Positions 9,401-19,023 are shown, numbered from the stretch's first letter. The stretch is 64,000 nucleotides of DNA from Pseudomonas sp. Q2-TVG4-2 (GCF_013620795.1 NZ_LGLW01000002.1:186001-250000), one strand, 5' to 3'. Notes: generated from the letters alone by a model not told the origin. Numbers and translations are program-made.

Positions 9401-9717
9401 GGCTTGGACTCCGCCTTAGCGCCTGCGCGCTCCTTCTTCTTGAACATTTCCAGCATGCGCCGGGTAACCAGGAAGCCACCGAAGACGTTCACGGCGGCCA
9501 GGGTCACCGCCAGGGTGCCCATCAACTTGCCCATCGGGGTGACGGTCAGGGCGGCGGCCAGCATGGCGCCGACGATGACGATCGCCGAGATGGCGTTGGT
9601 CACCGCCATCAGCGGGGTGTGCAGCGCGGGGGTGACATTCCAGACCACGTGGTAGCCGACGTAGATCGCCAGCACAAAGATGATCAGGTTGTAGATGCCA
9701 TCAGAAATCATGTCCAT
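9397..9717 (-). CDS. pntAB: NAD(P) transhydrogenase subunit alpha, part 2 (membrane segment)
   Basis: A 106-residue membrane protein with three hydrophobic helices ([60 protein letters not shown]). In E. coli this is fused to the end of PntA; here the alpha subunit is split, as in many pseudomonads. It sits between pntAA and pntB and its stop overlaps the pntB start. Confidence 0.95.
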   Translation of the reverse strand: MDMISDGIYNLIIFVLAIYVGYHVVWNVTPALHTPLMAVTNAISAIVIVGAMLAAALTVTPMGKLMGTLAVTLAAVNVFGGFLVTRRMLEMFKKKERAGAKAESKP

Positions 9718-9729
9718 GTTCGGGCTCCC

Positions 9730-10851
9730 TTAATCGTTGGTGCGCACGACCTGACCGTCGCGGCACATCAGGCACGCGGCGACGATGTCGTCTTCGAGAT
9801 TGAGCTGAAACCTGGCTTCGCCATCGATCACCAGCTTGAGGAAGTCCAGCAGGTTGCGGGCGTATAGCGCCGAAGCATCCGCCGGCACGAGGGTCGCCAG
9901 GTTGGTGTAGCCAACCAGGGTCACGCCATGCTTGACCACCACCTGGTCGGCTTCGGTCAATGGACAGTTGCCGCCCTGGGAGGCGGCGAGGTCGATCACC
10001 ACCGAGCCGGGCTTCATCTGCTGCACGGTTTCTTCCTGCAGCAGCGTCGGCGCCTTGCGGCCCGGAATCAGCGCGGTGGTGATGATGATATCGGCCTGCT
10101 TGGCACGTTCGTGCACGGCTTGGGCCTGGCGCGCCATCCAACTCGCGGGCATGGGACGGGCATAGCCACCGACGCCTTCGGCGCATTCGCGCTCCTCGTC
10201 GGTCTCGCACGGCACGTCGACGAACTTGGCGCCAAGGGACTCGATCTGTTCTTTTACCGCCGGGCGTACGTCCGAGGCTTCGATCACCGCGCCCAGACGC
10301 TTGGCCGTGGCGATGGCCTGCAGACCGGCGACGCCTGCACCGAGGATCAGCACGCGAGCGGCTTTGACCGTACCGGCGGCGGTCATCAGCATCGGCATGA
10401 AGCGCGGGTACTGGTTGGCGGCAACCATCACCGCCTTGTAGCCGGCGATATTGGCTTGGGATGACAGCACGTCGAGGCTCTGCGCGCGCGAAGTGCGCGG
10501 CGCTGCCTCTAGCGCGAAGGCGGTGATGCCGCGTTCGGCCATGCGGGCGATGTTGTCGTTGTCAAAAGGGTTGAGCATGCCGACCAATACCGTGCCTGGC
10601 TGCATCTGCGCCAGCTCGGTTTCGCTCGGTGCGTTCACCTTCAGCAGGATCTCTGCTGCGAACGCCGCAGCGGCATCGGCGATGGTTGCGCCTGCCGCCT
10701 CGAAGGCACTGTCCGGGATACTGGCCTGTACGCCAGCCCCGCTCTGCACCGTCACCCGATGCCCTTGCCCGATCAGCTTCTTGATGGTTTCCGGTGTCGC
10801 GGCGACGCGCGTTTCACCGGGCCTGGTTTCGAGAGGAACACCAATGTGCAT
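9730..10851 (-). CDS. pntAA: NAD(P) transhydrogenase subunit alpha, part 1 (NAD-binding)
   Basis: A soluble protein of 373 residues starting MHIGVPLETRPGETRVAATPETIKKL, the alanine-dehydrogenase-like N-terminus. The NAD-binding loop VLILGAGVAGLQAIATAKRLGA is clear, as is RPAVKEQIESLGAKFV. It is domain I of the transhydrogenase and the first gene of the pnt operon, 12 bp before pntAB. A 520-bp region upstream separates it from divergent gspE. Confidence 0.96.
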   Translation of the reverse strand: MHIGVPLETRPGETRVAATPETIKKLIGQGHRVTVQSGAGVQASIPDSAFEAAGATIADAAAAFAAEILLKVNAPSETELAQMQPGTVLVGMLNPFDNDNIARMAERGITAFALEAAPRTSRAQSLDVLSSQANIAGYKAVMVAANQYPRFMPMLMTAAGTVKAARVLILGAGVAGLQAIATAKRLGAVIEASDVRPAVKEQIESLGAKFVDVPCETDEERECAEGVGGYARPMPASWMARQAQAVHERAKQADIIITTALIPGRKAPTLLQEETVQQMKPGSVVIDLAASQGGNCPLTEADQVVVKHGVTLVGYTNLATLVPADASALYARNLLDFLKLVIDGEARFQLNLEDDIVAACLMCRDGQVVRTND

Positions 10852-11375
10852 TGTTCTTATTCTCCTGCTTGATCGTAACCAGCGGGCTGCCCGGCCACCC
10901 GGGCAAACGCACCACTGGCGTTACTTTTCGCCCGACCACTGTAACGGCGGTCGAGCGTGGATCGGCTAAGGCCCTTGCACCGCGGCTTGAAGCCTGGTGC
11001 GGCGCGGCATTCTGCAAGGGCTGAAAAAATCAAACAACTGTTTTAATCAGAACGCGAAGCTGCCGCTTCGTTCGCGACGTGACCGTTAGGTTGATTTGTA
11101 TCGTTGTAGGCTGCGTCAGTATTGGGTTCGACCTTCGTCTAAGGTTCCGTGCCGGATTATGCGAGGCGCAATCATGAATGACCGGCCATAGACGCGGTAT
11201 TCCTCTGCAGCCTTGGCTATATTCGACCTTGGTGCCGGTTTGTCGACGGCCCGTAGCGATACGGAAAAAACTGCCAGAGGTTTGCAATGTCATGCATTCC
11301 TTGTAGTCCAAAGCGGTTGGTCGCGCTGGCTTCAGAGCGACCTCCTTCGATTGAATGTCCGCAGGAAAATTCAGC
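10852..11375. other. divergent intergenic region between pntAA and gspE
   Basis: No convincing gene is seen in these 524 bases; frames here are short and lack ribosome sites. It should hold the promoters of the pnt operon and of gspE. The left half contains a long inverted repeat (10971-11021, listed separately). The right half is less GC-rich, but no promoter could be assigned. Confidence 0.6.
10971..11021. repeat. nested inverted repeat upstream of pntAA
   Basis: Outer arms GCCCTTGCA (10971-10979) and TGCAAGGGC (11013-11021) are perfect. Inside them CCGCG (10980) pairs with CGCGG (11003), and GGCTT with GAAGCC. The whole can fold as a long stem. No T-run follows in either direction, so it is not a standard terminator. 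It lies about 120 bp upstream of pntAA and may be a leader or operator element. Confidence 0.5.
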
Positions 11376-12890
11376 ATGGCCGAACTGGACGTGAACGAGA
11401 TAACCACTCTGCTGGACGAGCCGGCGCAGCGGCGGTTGCCTTTCGCCTTTGCCCGGCGCCATGGAGTGATACTGCTGGAGCGCCCGGACGGGCTGCGCTT
11501 GTGCGCGCGCGAGGGCGCGCCATTGACCGCGCTACAAGAGGCGCAGCGTTTCGCTGGCGGCCCGCTGGCGATGCAGTGGCTGGCTCAGGACGAGTTCGAA
11601 CAGGCGCTCAGTGCGGCGTACCAGCACGATTCTTCGGCGGCGATGCTGATGGTTGAAGGCCTGGGCGATGAGATGGATCTGCACAGCCTGGCCGACCAGA
11701 TCCAGGAAACCGAGGATCTGCTGGAGCAGGAGGATGACGCGCCGATCATTCGCCTGATCAATGCCATCCTCGGTGAGGCAATCAAGGAAAACGCCTCCGA
11801 TATCCACGTCGAAACCTTCGAGAAACGCCTGGTGATTCGCTTCCGCATTGACGGCATCCTGCGCGAAGTCGTGCAACCCAAGCGCGAGCTGGCGGCGTTG
11901 CTGGTGTCGCGAATCAAGGTCATGGCGCGGCTGGACATCGCCGAGAAGCGCGTCCCCCAGGACGGCCGGATTTCACTGCGGGTCGGTGGTCGTGAGGTCG
12001 ACATCCGCGTCTCGACGCTGCCGTCCGCCAATGGTGAACGCGTGGTCTTGCGGCTGCTCGACAAGCAGGCCGGTCGCCTCACCCTTCGCCACCTCGGCAT
12101 GAGTGACCGTGATCGCAAGGTGATGGAACATGCGGTGCAGAAGCCTCACGGGATCATTCTGGTCACCGGCCCGACCGGGTCTGGTAAGACCACCACGCTG
12201 TATGCCAGTTTGGTCACGCTCAACGACCGCACGCGCAATATCCTCACCGTCGAAGACCCGATCGAATACAACCTCGAGGGCATCGGTCAGACCCAGGTCA
12301 ACACCAAGGTCGATATGACGTTCGCCCGTGGCCTTCGCGCCATCCTGCGTCAGGATCCAGATGTGGTGATGGTCGGCGAAATCCGCGACCAGGAAACCGC
12401 CGACATGGCCGTGCAGGCCTCGTTGACAGGCCACCTGGTGCTATCGACGCTGCACACCAATAGCGCCATCGGTGCGGTAACACGCCTGGTAGACATGGGC
12501 GTCGAGCCATTCCTGATTTCATCGTCGCTGCTCGGCGTGCTGGCCCAACGCCTCGTCCGCGTGTTGTGTAATGACTGCAAGCGCGCCTATGTCGCCGATG
12601 AAGCCGAATGCGCGCTGTTCGGCCTCGATCCGAGCGAGGCGCCGACGCTGTACCACGCGGAGGGTTGCGATGTCTGCCGCCAGCTGGGTTATCGCGGGCG
12701 GACCGGCATCTACGAGCTGGTGATATTCGATGACACCCTGCGCAGCATGACCCATACCCGCGCAGCCGAACAGGATATGGTCCGCCATGCTCGCCGGCTG
12801 GGCCCGAGTATCCGTGAGGACGGCTTGCGCAAGGTACGTGAAGGCGTGACCACCATCGAAGAAGTGTTGCGCGTGACCCGCGAGGAATAA
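11376..12890 (+). CDS. gspE: type II secretion ATPase GspE
   Basis: A hexameric ATPase of 504 residues that powers pseudopilus assembly. Visible motifs are Walker [13 protein letters not shown], Asp box [15 protein letters not shown], Walker [17 protein letters not shown], His box [11 protein letters not shown], and the GspE zinc tetracysteine (LCNDCK and [18 protein letters not shown]). The ATG at 11376 has AGGAA upstream; the ATG at 11355 has no ribosome site. It begins the gspE-M operon. The N-terminal domain is short compared with some relatives. Confidence 0.97.
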   Translation: MAELDVNEITTLLDEPAQRRLPFAFARRHGVILLERPDGLRLCAREGAPLTALQEAQRFAGGPLAMQWLAQDEFEQALSAAYQHDSSAAMLMVEGLGDEMDLHSLADQIQETEDLLEQEDDAPIIRLINAILGEAIKENASDIHVETFEKRLVIRFRIDGILREVVQPKRELAALLVSRIKVMARLDIAEKRVPQDGRISLRVGGREVDIRVSTLPSANGERVVLRLLDKQAGRLTLRHLGMSDRDRKVMEHAVQKPHGIILVTGPTGSGKTTTLYASLVTLNDRTRNILTVEDPIEYNLEGIGQTQVNTKVDMTFARGLRAILRQDPDVVMVGEIRDQETADMAVQASLTGHLVLSTLHTNSAIGAVTRLVDMGVEPFLISSSLLGVLAQRLVRVLCNDCKRAYVADEAECALFGLDPSEAPTLYHAEGCDVCRQLGYRGRTGIYELVIFDDTLRSMTHTRAAEQDMVRHARRLGPSIREDGLRKVREGVTTIEEVLRVTREE

Positions 12891-12894
12891 GCGC

Positions 12895-13050
12895 ATGAGT
12901 TGTACCGGCAGAAGGATCGCTACCCTGGCCATGACCGCCTTTGAATACCGCTTCGTTGTTGCTGACCACGGCAATCCGGCCGTCTCCATGACCTGGTCTT
13001 TCCAGGTTGGCGCCGCGCTGTGGCGGCCGACGCGAATGGCAGAAGGCTGA
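12895..13050 (+). CDS. possible small ORF between gspE and gspF, GspF-start-like
   Basis: A 51-residue frame begins 4 bp after the gspE stop and ends in TGATG, overlapping the gspF start codon. Its internal stretch MTAFEYRFVVADHGN resembles the true GspF start MAAFEYIALDPRGRE. It may be a decayed duplicate of the gspF 5' end, or a leader that couples translation. No function is known and it may not be translated into a stable product. Confidence 0.3.
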   Translation: MSCTGRRIATLAMTAFEYRFVVADHGNPAVSMTWSFQVGAALWRPTRMAEG

Positions 13051-14264
13051 TGGCGGCGTTCGAATACATCGCCCTCGATCCTCGTGGTCGTGAGCAGAAG
13101 GGCTTGATCGAGGCTGACAGCCCGCGGCAGGCGCGTCAGCTGCTGCGCGAGAAGCAGTGGTCGCCGCTGGAAGTCAAGCAGGCCAAGGCCAAGGAAGACA
13201 GCGGTGGCGGCGGCTTCGCCTTCGGGCGTGGACTGTCGGCGCGGGATCTGGCATTGGTGACCCGCCAGCTCGCCACGTTGGTGCAGGCCGCGTTGCCCAT
13301 CGAGGAAGCCCTGCGCGCCGCCGCGGCGCAATCGACGTCGCAGAAGATCAAATCGATGCTGCTGGCCGTGCGGGCGCGCGTGATGGAAGGCCACAGTCTG
13401 GCTGGCTCGTTGCGCGAATATCCGTCCGCCTTTCCCGAGTTGTATCGCGCGACCGTCGCCGCTGGGGAGCATGCTGGCCACCTCGGGTTGGTGCTCGATC
13501 AGCTGGCCGACTACACCGATCAGCGCCAGCAGTCGCGGCAGAAGATTCAGCTGGCGCTGCTGTATCCGGTGATCCTGCTGGTGGCGTCGCTGGCCATCGT
13601 GGTGCTGCTGCTGGGTTACGTGGTGCCGGACGTGGTCAAGGTGTTCGTCAACACGGGCCAGCAGCTGCCAACGCTGACCACCGGGCTCATTGCCGTGAGC
13701 GAGGCGGTACAGCGCTGGGGCTGGTTGATGTTCGTGGGCATCGTCGCCGCTGCATTGGCCATGCGCCAGGCGCTGCGTGACGACAAAATCAAGCGTCGCT
13801 GGCATGCGTTGATCCTGCGTATTCCGCTGGTAGGGCGGCTGGCGCGGGCGACCAACACCGCGCGTTTCGCCTCGACGCTGGCGATCCTTACCCGCAGTGG
13901 TGTGCCATTGGTGGATGCGCTGGGGATTGCCGCGGCGGTGATCGCCAACCTGCGCATTCGCGACAAGGTCATCGAGGCGGCGCAGCGGGTGCGCGAAGGC
14001 GGCAGCTTGACCCGCGCATTGGACGCCACCGGTGAGTTCCCGCCGATGATGCTGCACATGATCGCCAGCGGCGAGAAATCCGGCGAGCTCGACCAGATGC
14101 TCGCCCGCACCGCGCGCAATCAGGAAAATGACCTGGCTGCGCAGATCTCGCTGCTGGTGGGGCTTTTCGAGCCCTTCATGCTGGTGTTCATGGGCGCTGT
14201 GGTATTGGTAATCGTCCTGGCGATCCTGCTGCCGATTCTTTCTCTCAATCAACTGGTGGGCTAG
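13050..14264 (+). CDS. gspF: type II secretion inner-membrane platform protein GspF
   Basis: This 404-residue protein has the two repeated T2SF domains, each followed by hydrophobic helices (ALLYPVILLVASLAIVVLLL and the C-terminal MLVFMGAVVLVIVLAILLPI). Typical features are LALVTRQLATLVQAALPIEEAL and FASTLAILTRSGVPLVDAL. The start at 13050 has AGAAGG upstream; an earlier in-frame GTG adds ten residues unlike the family. GspF forms the cytoplasmic-membrane platform with GspL and GspM. Confidence 0.96.
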   Translation: MAAFEYIALDPRGREQKGLIEADSPRQARQLLREKQWSPLEVKQAKAKEDSGGGGFAFGRGLSARDLALVTRQLATLVQAALPIEEALRAAAAQSTSQKIKSMLLAVRARVMEGHSLAGSLREYPSAFPELYRATVAAGEHAGHLGLVLDQLADYTDQRQQSRQKIQLALLYPVILLVASLAIVVLLLGYVVPDVVKVFVNTGQQLPTLTTGLIAVSEAVQRWGWLMFVGIVAAALAMRQALRDDKIKRRWHALILRIPLVGRLARATNTARFASTLAILTRSGVPLVDALGIAAAVIANLRIRDKVIEAAQRVREGGSLTRALDATGEFPPMMLHMIASGEKSGELDQMLARTARNQENDLAAQISLLVGLFEPFMLVFMGAVVLVIVLAILLPILSLNQLVG

Positions 14265-14269
14265 TAAGC

Positions 14270-14704
14270 ATGACCTTGAACGAACGCAAGCAGAGGGGCT
14301 TTACCCTCATCGAAATCATGGTGGTGGTGGTGATCCTCGGGATCCTCGCCGCGCTCGTGGTGCCGCAAGTGATGAACCGCCCGGACCAGGCCAAGGTGAC
14401 CGTGGCCAAGGGCGACATCAAGGCGATCAGCGCCGCCCTCGACATGTACAAGCTGGACAACTACGCCTACCCCAGCACCCAGCAGGGCCTGGATGCGCTG
14501 GTGGAAAAGCCTGGTGGCAATCCGCAGCCGAAGAATTGGAACCGCGACGGCTATCTCAAGCGCGTGCCGAAGGACCCTTGGGGCAACGAGTATCAGTATC
14601 TGTCGCCGGGCACCCAGGGCCAGTTCGATCTGTATTCCTATGGCGCCGATGGCAAGCAGGGCGGGTCCGACCTGAACGCGGATATCGGTAACTGGGACCT
14701 CTGA
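14270..14704 (+). CDS. gspG: major pseudopilin GspG
   Basis: A protein of 144 residues with the prepilin cleavage site RG/FTLIEIMVVVVILGILAALVVP and Glu at mature position 5. The C-terminal DLYSYGADGKQGGSDLNADIGNW is the calcium-binding loop of GspG. It polymerises as the pseudopilus shaft that pushes exoproteins through the outer-membrane secretin. It lies 5 bp after gspF. Confidence 0.98.
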   Translation: MTLNERKQRGFTLIEIMVVVVILGILAALVVPQVMNRPDQAKVTVAKGDIKAISAALDMYKLDNYAYPSTQQGLDALVEKPGGNPQPKNWNRDGYLKRVPKDPWGNEYQYLSPGTQGQFDLYSYGADGKQGGSDLNADIGNWDL

Positions 14705-14707
14705 TCG

Positions 14708-15283
14708 ATGCCTCGGGCGCGCCGGGAGGGCGGCTTCACGCTGATCGAACTGCTGGTAGTGATCGTCATCCTCGGCAGTCTGGTGGGCTTGGCGGTGCTC
14801 TCGATGGGCAGCTCGAGTTCGTCTCGTGAGGTGCGTGACGAAGCGCAGCGACTGGCGACACTGATCAGCCTGATGGCCGATGAAGCCGTACTCGACAGCC
14901 GTGAATACGGCCTGCTGGTCAGCCGCGACGGCTACCGGGTAATGCACTACGACGAGGCCGATGCGCGCTGGCGCGATGCCGGAGACGGGAAGGCGCACCA
15001 GGCGCCGGAATGGATGCGGCTGGAACTGGAGCTCGATGGCTCGCCACTGAAGCTGGTGGCGCCGGTCAAGCGCGAGGACGACCCGATCGGCCTTTCCGAT
15101 GATGATGACCGCGAGCGCCGCCGTGCGCCCCGCGTTCAACCACAGCTGTTGATCCTGTCGAGCGGTGAGCTTTCGCCCTTTACCCTGACCTTCTCCGACG
15201 AACGACCGGGCGGCACCGGCTGGGTGGTCTCCAGCGATGGCTTCAGCATGCCCCGCGCAGAGCCGCAGGAAGCGCGCCGATGA
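14708..15283 (+). CDS. gspH: minor pseudopilin GspH
   Basis: The 191-residue protein has prepilin sequence GG/FTLIELLVVIVILGSLVGLAV. The following region, RDEAQRLATLISLMADEAVLDSREYGLLV, is characteristic of GspH. It caps or initiates the pseudopilus. It overlaps gspI by 4 bp. Confidence 0.93.
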   Translation: MPRARREGGFTLIELLVVIVILGSLVGLAVLSMGSSSSSREVRDEAQRLATLISLMADEAVLDSREYGLLVSRDGYRVMHYDEADARWRDAGDGKAHQAPEWMRLELELDGSPLKLVAPVKREDDPIGLSDDDDRERRRAPRVQPQLLILSSGELSPFTLTFSDERPGGTGWVVSSDGFSMPRAEPQEARR

Positions 15284-15684
15284 GTCGCGACCGGCCCCGT
15301 TCACACGGATTCACCTTGCTCGAAGTACTGGTGGCATTGGCGATCTTCGCCATCGTCGCGGCGGTGGTGCTGACTGCGGCCGGGCGCAGCGTGAACAACG
15401 CCGGGCGATTGGAGGCATTGACGCTGGCCGGTTGGATCGCCGACAACCGCCTCACCGAACTGCAATTGCAGCAGCCGGCACCGAGCATTGGCCGCGAGGA
15501 CCTGAAACTGGATTTCGGTGGCCGCCAGTGGCAGACGCTCAGCGAAGTGGAAACCAGTGGAACACCCGGGCTGTTACGCATTCAGGTCTGGGTAGCAGCG
15601 GCCGATTCGCGCCGAGACAATGGTGGCTCCATCGAAAAGCGCGCCGTGACCAGCCTCACCGGCTTCGTCGGGGTTGACCCGTGA
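15280..15684 (+). CDS. gspI: minor pseudopilin GspI
   Basis: Its 134 residues begin with the prepilin motif HG/FTLLEVLVALAIFAIVAAVVL. The stretch AGWIADNRLTELQL is typical of GspI. It forms the tip complex with GspJ and GspK. It overlaps both gspH and gspJ by 4 bp, showing tight translational coupling. Confidence 0.94.
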   Translation: MSRDRPRSHGFTLLEVLVALAIFAIVAAVVLTAAGRSVNNAGRLEALTLAGWIADNRLTELQLQQPAPSIGREDLKLDFGGRQWQTLSEVETSGTPGLLRIQVWVAAADSRRDNGGSIEKRAVTSLTGFVGVDP

Positions 15685-16388
15685 TGCGTCGTGCCGTGGC
15701 CGGCTTTACCTTGCTGGAGCTGCTGATCGCCATCGCCCTGTTCGCGCTGCTGGGACTGGCGACCTACCGCATGCTCGAGGCCGTACTGCGCAGCGACGAA
15801 GTGGTGCGGGCCCAGGAAACCCAGCTGCGTCAACTCGGCCGCGCCGTGTGGCGCTTGGAACGGGACCTGATGCAAGCGGTGCCGCGACCGGTGCGAGATG
15901 GTTACGGTGATGAGCAGAACGCCTTCGTCGGTCAGCTCGCCGGCTTCGAGGGCGGTGCGGCGTTGGAGCTGACCCGCAGCGGCTGGCGCAACCCCACAGG
16001 GATGCGCCGGGCCAACCTGCAGCGGGTGCGCTGGCGACTCGCCGGAGACACGCTGGAGCGGCTTTACTGGATCGTGCTGGACCGGGATTTGGACAGCGAA
16101 CCACGGGTGCAGCAGGTACTCGATGACGTTATCGAGCTGCGCCTGCGTTATCTCGATGCGGAAAACAGCTGGCACGAAGAGTGGCCGCCGTTCGTATTCG
16201 GCCGGGGCGATCCGGAAGAGCAGGCGCGCCGGTTGCCGGTAGCCGTCGAGGTGTCGTTCGATCATCAGCGTTACGGCACCATCACCCGGCTGCTGCGTCT
16301 GCCGGATGGCCCGACACCGGCGCCGCAGTTCATCCAACCGGATTCCCAGGGCGTGCCTGAGCCGGTGACCGAGGATGAGCTGCAATGA
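15681..16388 (+). CDS. gspJ: minor pseudopilin GspJ
   Basis: A protein of 235 residues with prepilin motif AG/FTLLELLIAIALFALLGLATYRML. The region RLERDLMQAVPRPVRD and the C-terminal core match GspJ. It is part of the GspI-J-K tip complex. It overlaps gspK by 4 bp. Confidence 0.94.
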   Translation: MMRRAVAGFTLLELLIAIALFALLGLATYRMLEAVLRSDEVVRAQETQLRQLGRAVWRLERDLMQAVPRPVRDGYGDEQNAFVGQLAGFEGGAALELTRSGWRNPTGMRRANLQRVRWRLAGDTLERLYWIVLDRDLDSEPRVQQVLDDVIELRLRYLDAENSWHEEWPPFVFGRGDPEEQARRLPVAVEVSFDHQRYGTITRLLRLPDGPTPAPQFIQPDSQGVPEPVTEDELQ

Positions 16389-17368
16389 GGGCCCAGCGCG
16401 GCGTCGCGCTGATTACCGTGCTGCTGGTGGTGGCCATCGTCACGGTCGTCAGTGCCGGCATGATTGCCCGTCAGCAGCTGTCGATCCGCGGTACCGCCAA
16501 CCAGGCGCAGGCACGCCAGGCCTGGCACTACGCCCTGGGTGGAGAAGCCCTGGCGCAGTCGATACTGCGCCGCGATCTGCAGACATCAGGCAACGGCACC
16601 GGCCAACCCGCCGTCGATCATCTGCTCGAACCTTGGGCACTGCCGCAGCCGGCCTATGACCTCGACGAGGGGCAGGGCCAGGTGCAGATCCGTATCGAGG
16701 ACCTGGCCGGGCGCTTCAACCTCAACAGTCTGGTGCAACAGCAGCAGCCAAATGCGGCGGCGCTGGCGCAGTTTCGGCGGCTGCTGTTGCGTCTGCAGAT
16801 CAGCGAACCTTATGCCGAGCGCCTGCTCGATTGGCTGGACAGCGACCAGCAGCCCAGTGGCGAACAGGGCGCCGAAGACAATGCCTATCTGCTGCTCGAT
16901 CCGCCCTATCGCACCGGGGGGCGGCGCCTTGAGGACTTGTCGGAGCTGCGCTTGTTGCTCGACATGCGCGACGAGGATTTCCAGCGCCTGGCGCCCTTTG
17001 TCGCCGCGCTGCCGGCGGACACCCCGTTGAACGTCAATACGGCCAGTGCCATGGTGCTGTCGAGTCTCGCCGATAGCCTCAGCCTGAGTGCCGCCCAAGC
17101 GCTGGTGCAGGCGCGACCGGCAGGCGGGTTTCGCGATGTCGCGACTTTCATGGCGCAACCCGCGCTTGGCGGTGTCCAATTGCAGGGCACCAGCGTGGCG
17201 GTGACGAGTCAGTTCTTCCAGGCCATCAGCGAGGTGCGTCTGGCTGATCGCCGACTGGCTCTGGTAAGCCAGCTGCGACGTGAGGAAGACGGCGAGGTCC
17301 GTGTCCTTCAGCGAAACCTGGGGCAACCGCCACGGCTGCCTCGCCAAACCACCGATGGAGAGCGATAG
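16385..17368 (+). CDS. gspK: minor pseudopilin GspK
   Basis: A 327-residue protein, the largest pseudopilin. After the cleavage Gly the sequence is VALITVLLVVAIVTVV, so mature position 5 is not Glu, as usual for GspK. The sequence FNLNSLV and two helix-hairpin-helix like segments (PLNVNTASAMVLSSL) are typical. It sits at the pseudopilus tip. Confidence 0.94.
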   Translation: MRAQRGVALITVLLVVAIVTVVSAGMIARQQLSIRGTANQAQARQAWHYALGGEALAQSILRRDLQTSGNGTGQPAVDHLLEPWALPQPAYDLDEGQGQVQIRIEDLAGRFNLNSLVQQQQPNAAALAQFRRLLLRLQISEPYAERLLDWLDSDQQPSGEQGAEDNAYLLLDPPYRTGGRRLEDLSELRLLLDMRDEDFQRLAPFVAALPADTPLNVNTASAMVLSSLADSLSLSAAQALVQARPAGGFRDVATFMAQPALGGVQLQGTSVAVTSQFFQAISEVRLADRRLALVSQLRREEDGEVRVLQRNLGQPPRLPRQTTDGER

Positions 17369-17371
17369 CTG

Positions 17372-18514
17372 ATGGACTGTCTGTTTCTGCCTGCCGATTG
17401 CGGCACCCGGCTCGGCGCCGACACCCAGGTCTACTGGTTGCCGGGCGAGGGCAAAGGTGGCTGGATGCCCCTGGCGAGGTGCGCCGAGCGGGCCCCGGCG
17501 GCGGTGACCCTGGTGCTGCCGGCCGAGGTCTGCAGCTCAGTCGCGGTCAACCTGCCGACGCGCAAGGCGCGCTGGGTCAACCAGGCGATGGCTTACGCGG
17601 TGGAAGAGCTGCTGGCCGAAAACGTCGATGATCTGCATCTAACCCATGGCGATGCGCTGGAAGACGGGCGTCGCCGGGTCATCGCCATTCGCCGGCAGCT
17701 GCTGGCGGACTGGTTGGAGGATCTGCATGCGCTGGGGCTGACCATCGTTGCCATCCATGTCGATGCCGATCTGCTGCCGCGTGACGGTACCCAGCTGCTG
17801 TTCATCGATGGGCGCGCGTTGCTCGGCGGCGCCCCGGAAGCCCGGCTCGCCTTCGACAGCAGTCAGTGGCCGCACCTGGCCGCGCAGTGCACCGCGCCTC
17901 GCCATGGCCGTGGCACTCTGGAAGAAGCACCTGAGCCGCTGGATGACTACCAGCGACTGGACGATCCATACCGCTTCCTCGCGTCGGGGCGTGCCGCTGC
18001 GCTGAATCTGGCCCAGGGCGACTTCGCCGTACGGGCCGCCGGCAGCGGACTAGGCCCGTGGAAGCCGGCGTTGGCGGTGCTCGTGTTGGTGCTGGCGGTG
18101 CAGTTGATCTTCAATCTGGTCCAGGCGTGGTCTCTAGAGCGTCAGGCCGAACGTTATGCCGACGCCAGCCGCGCCCTCTACAGCGAGCTGTTTCCCGAGG
18201 ATCGGCGCATTGTCAACCTGCGTGCACAGTTCGACGAGCACATTGGCCAGCGCGCAGGAGGCTCGGCCGGGTTCATGCGGCTGCTGGACGAGGTGGCCCT
18301 GGCGATGGCCGAAGGGCTTCCCGTGTCGATCAGTCAGCTGGACTACAACCAGGCCCGTGGCGACCTGGCCCTGCAGGTGCGCGCTAGCGATTTCGCAGCG
18401 TTGGAACAACTGCGTCAGCGTCTGGGCGAGACCGGTGAAAGTGTTCAGCTGGGCTCCGCCAGTCGGGACGGCGATGCAGTCAGCGCGCGCGTAGTGATAG
18501 GAGGTCAAGGATGA
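17372..18514 (+). CDS. gspL: type II secretion protein GspL
   Basis: A bitopic inner-membrane protein of 380 residues. The cytoplasmic actin-like domain fills residues 1-225 and would bind GspE. One hydrophobic helix (ALAVLVLVLAVQLIFNLVQA) near residue 230-250 is followed by a periplasmic ferredoxin-like domain. It links the ATPase to the platform. The start lies 3 bp after gspK and the end overlaps gspM by 4 bp. Confidence 0.92.
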   Translation: MDCLFLPADCGTRLGADTQVYWLPGEGKGGWMPLARCAERAPAAVTLVLPAEVCSSVAVNLPTRKARWVNQAMAYAVEELLAENVDDLHLTHGDALEDGRRRVIAIRRQLLADWLEDLHALGLTIVAIHVDADLLPRDGTQLLFIDGRALLGGAPEARLAFDSSQWPHLAAQCTAPRHGRGTLEEAPEPLDDYQRLDDPYRFLASGRAAALNLAQGDFAVRAAGSGLGPWKPALAVLVLVLAVQLIFNLVQAWSLERQAERYADASRALYSELFPEDRRIVNLRAQFDEHIGQRAGGSAGFMRLLDEVALAMAEGLPVSISQLDYNQARGDLALQVRASDFAALEQLRQRLGETGESVQLGSASRDGDAVSARVVIGGQG

Positions 18515-19023
18515 ATCTGAGACAACAGATGCGCGTACGCCTGGCGGAATCCCCGTTGTGGGTGCGCTGGCAGCGCCTGCAGCCGCGCGAGCGGCTGTCA
18601 CTGAGCCTGCTCGGGGCCTTCCTGCTGGTGGTGCTTTTCTATGTACTGCTCTGGCAACCGGCCCAGCAGCGCGTGCGTGATGCACAGGCCTATTTTCAGC
18701 AGGAGCGCGAGCTGCATGCCTATCTGGAGCAGAACACCGAACTGGCCCGGCAGATGTCCCGTAACAACCCGGTATCGCTGGCACCCGAGCAGTTGCAGGG
18801 GCTGGTGACGCAGAGTGCACAGCAGAGCGGTCTGACCATCGAAAGCTTCGACATCGGCAATGACGGCAGCGTGCAGGTGAGCTTGCCCGGCGCGTCCTAC
18901 GCCACGCTGTTGCGCTGGTTCGATGAGCTGCAGGCGGCAGGCGCTAGCCTCGCCGAGGTCAGCATCAGCCAGGTCGGGGAGGGGCTGGTGGATGCTCGGG
19001 TGAGCTTCCGCGCGGGCGCGTAG
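18511..19023 (+). CDS. gspM: type II secretion protein GspM
   Basis: A 170-residue protein with one N-terminal hydrophobic helix (LSLSLLGAFLLVVLFYVLLW, residues 29-48) after the PRERLSL turn, then a periplasmic ferredoxin-like domain. It binds GspL in the platform. It is the last gene of the operon; no gspN follows and no T-rich terminator is seen in the next 58 bp. Confidence 0.92.
   Translation: MNLRQQMRVRLAESPLWVRWQRLQPRERLSLSLLGAFLLVVLFYVLLWQPAQQRVRDAQAYFQQERELHAYLEQNTELARQMSRNNPVSLAPEQLQGLVTQSAQQSGLTIESFDIGNDGSVQVSLPGASYATLLRWFDELQAAGASLAEVSISQVGEGLVDARVSFRAGA

Noticed and set aside
12519..14252. Long open frame (577 residues) opposite gspE-gspF
   Set aside because: It has low-complexity composition rich in His, Gln and Arg, no ribosome site, and lies fully antisense to well-recognised gspE and gspF; it is a GC-bias shadow.
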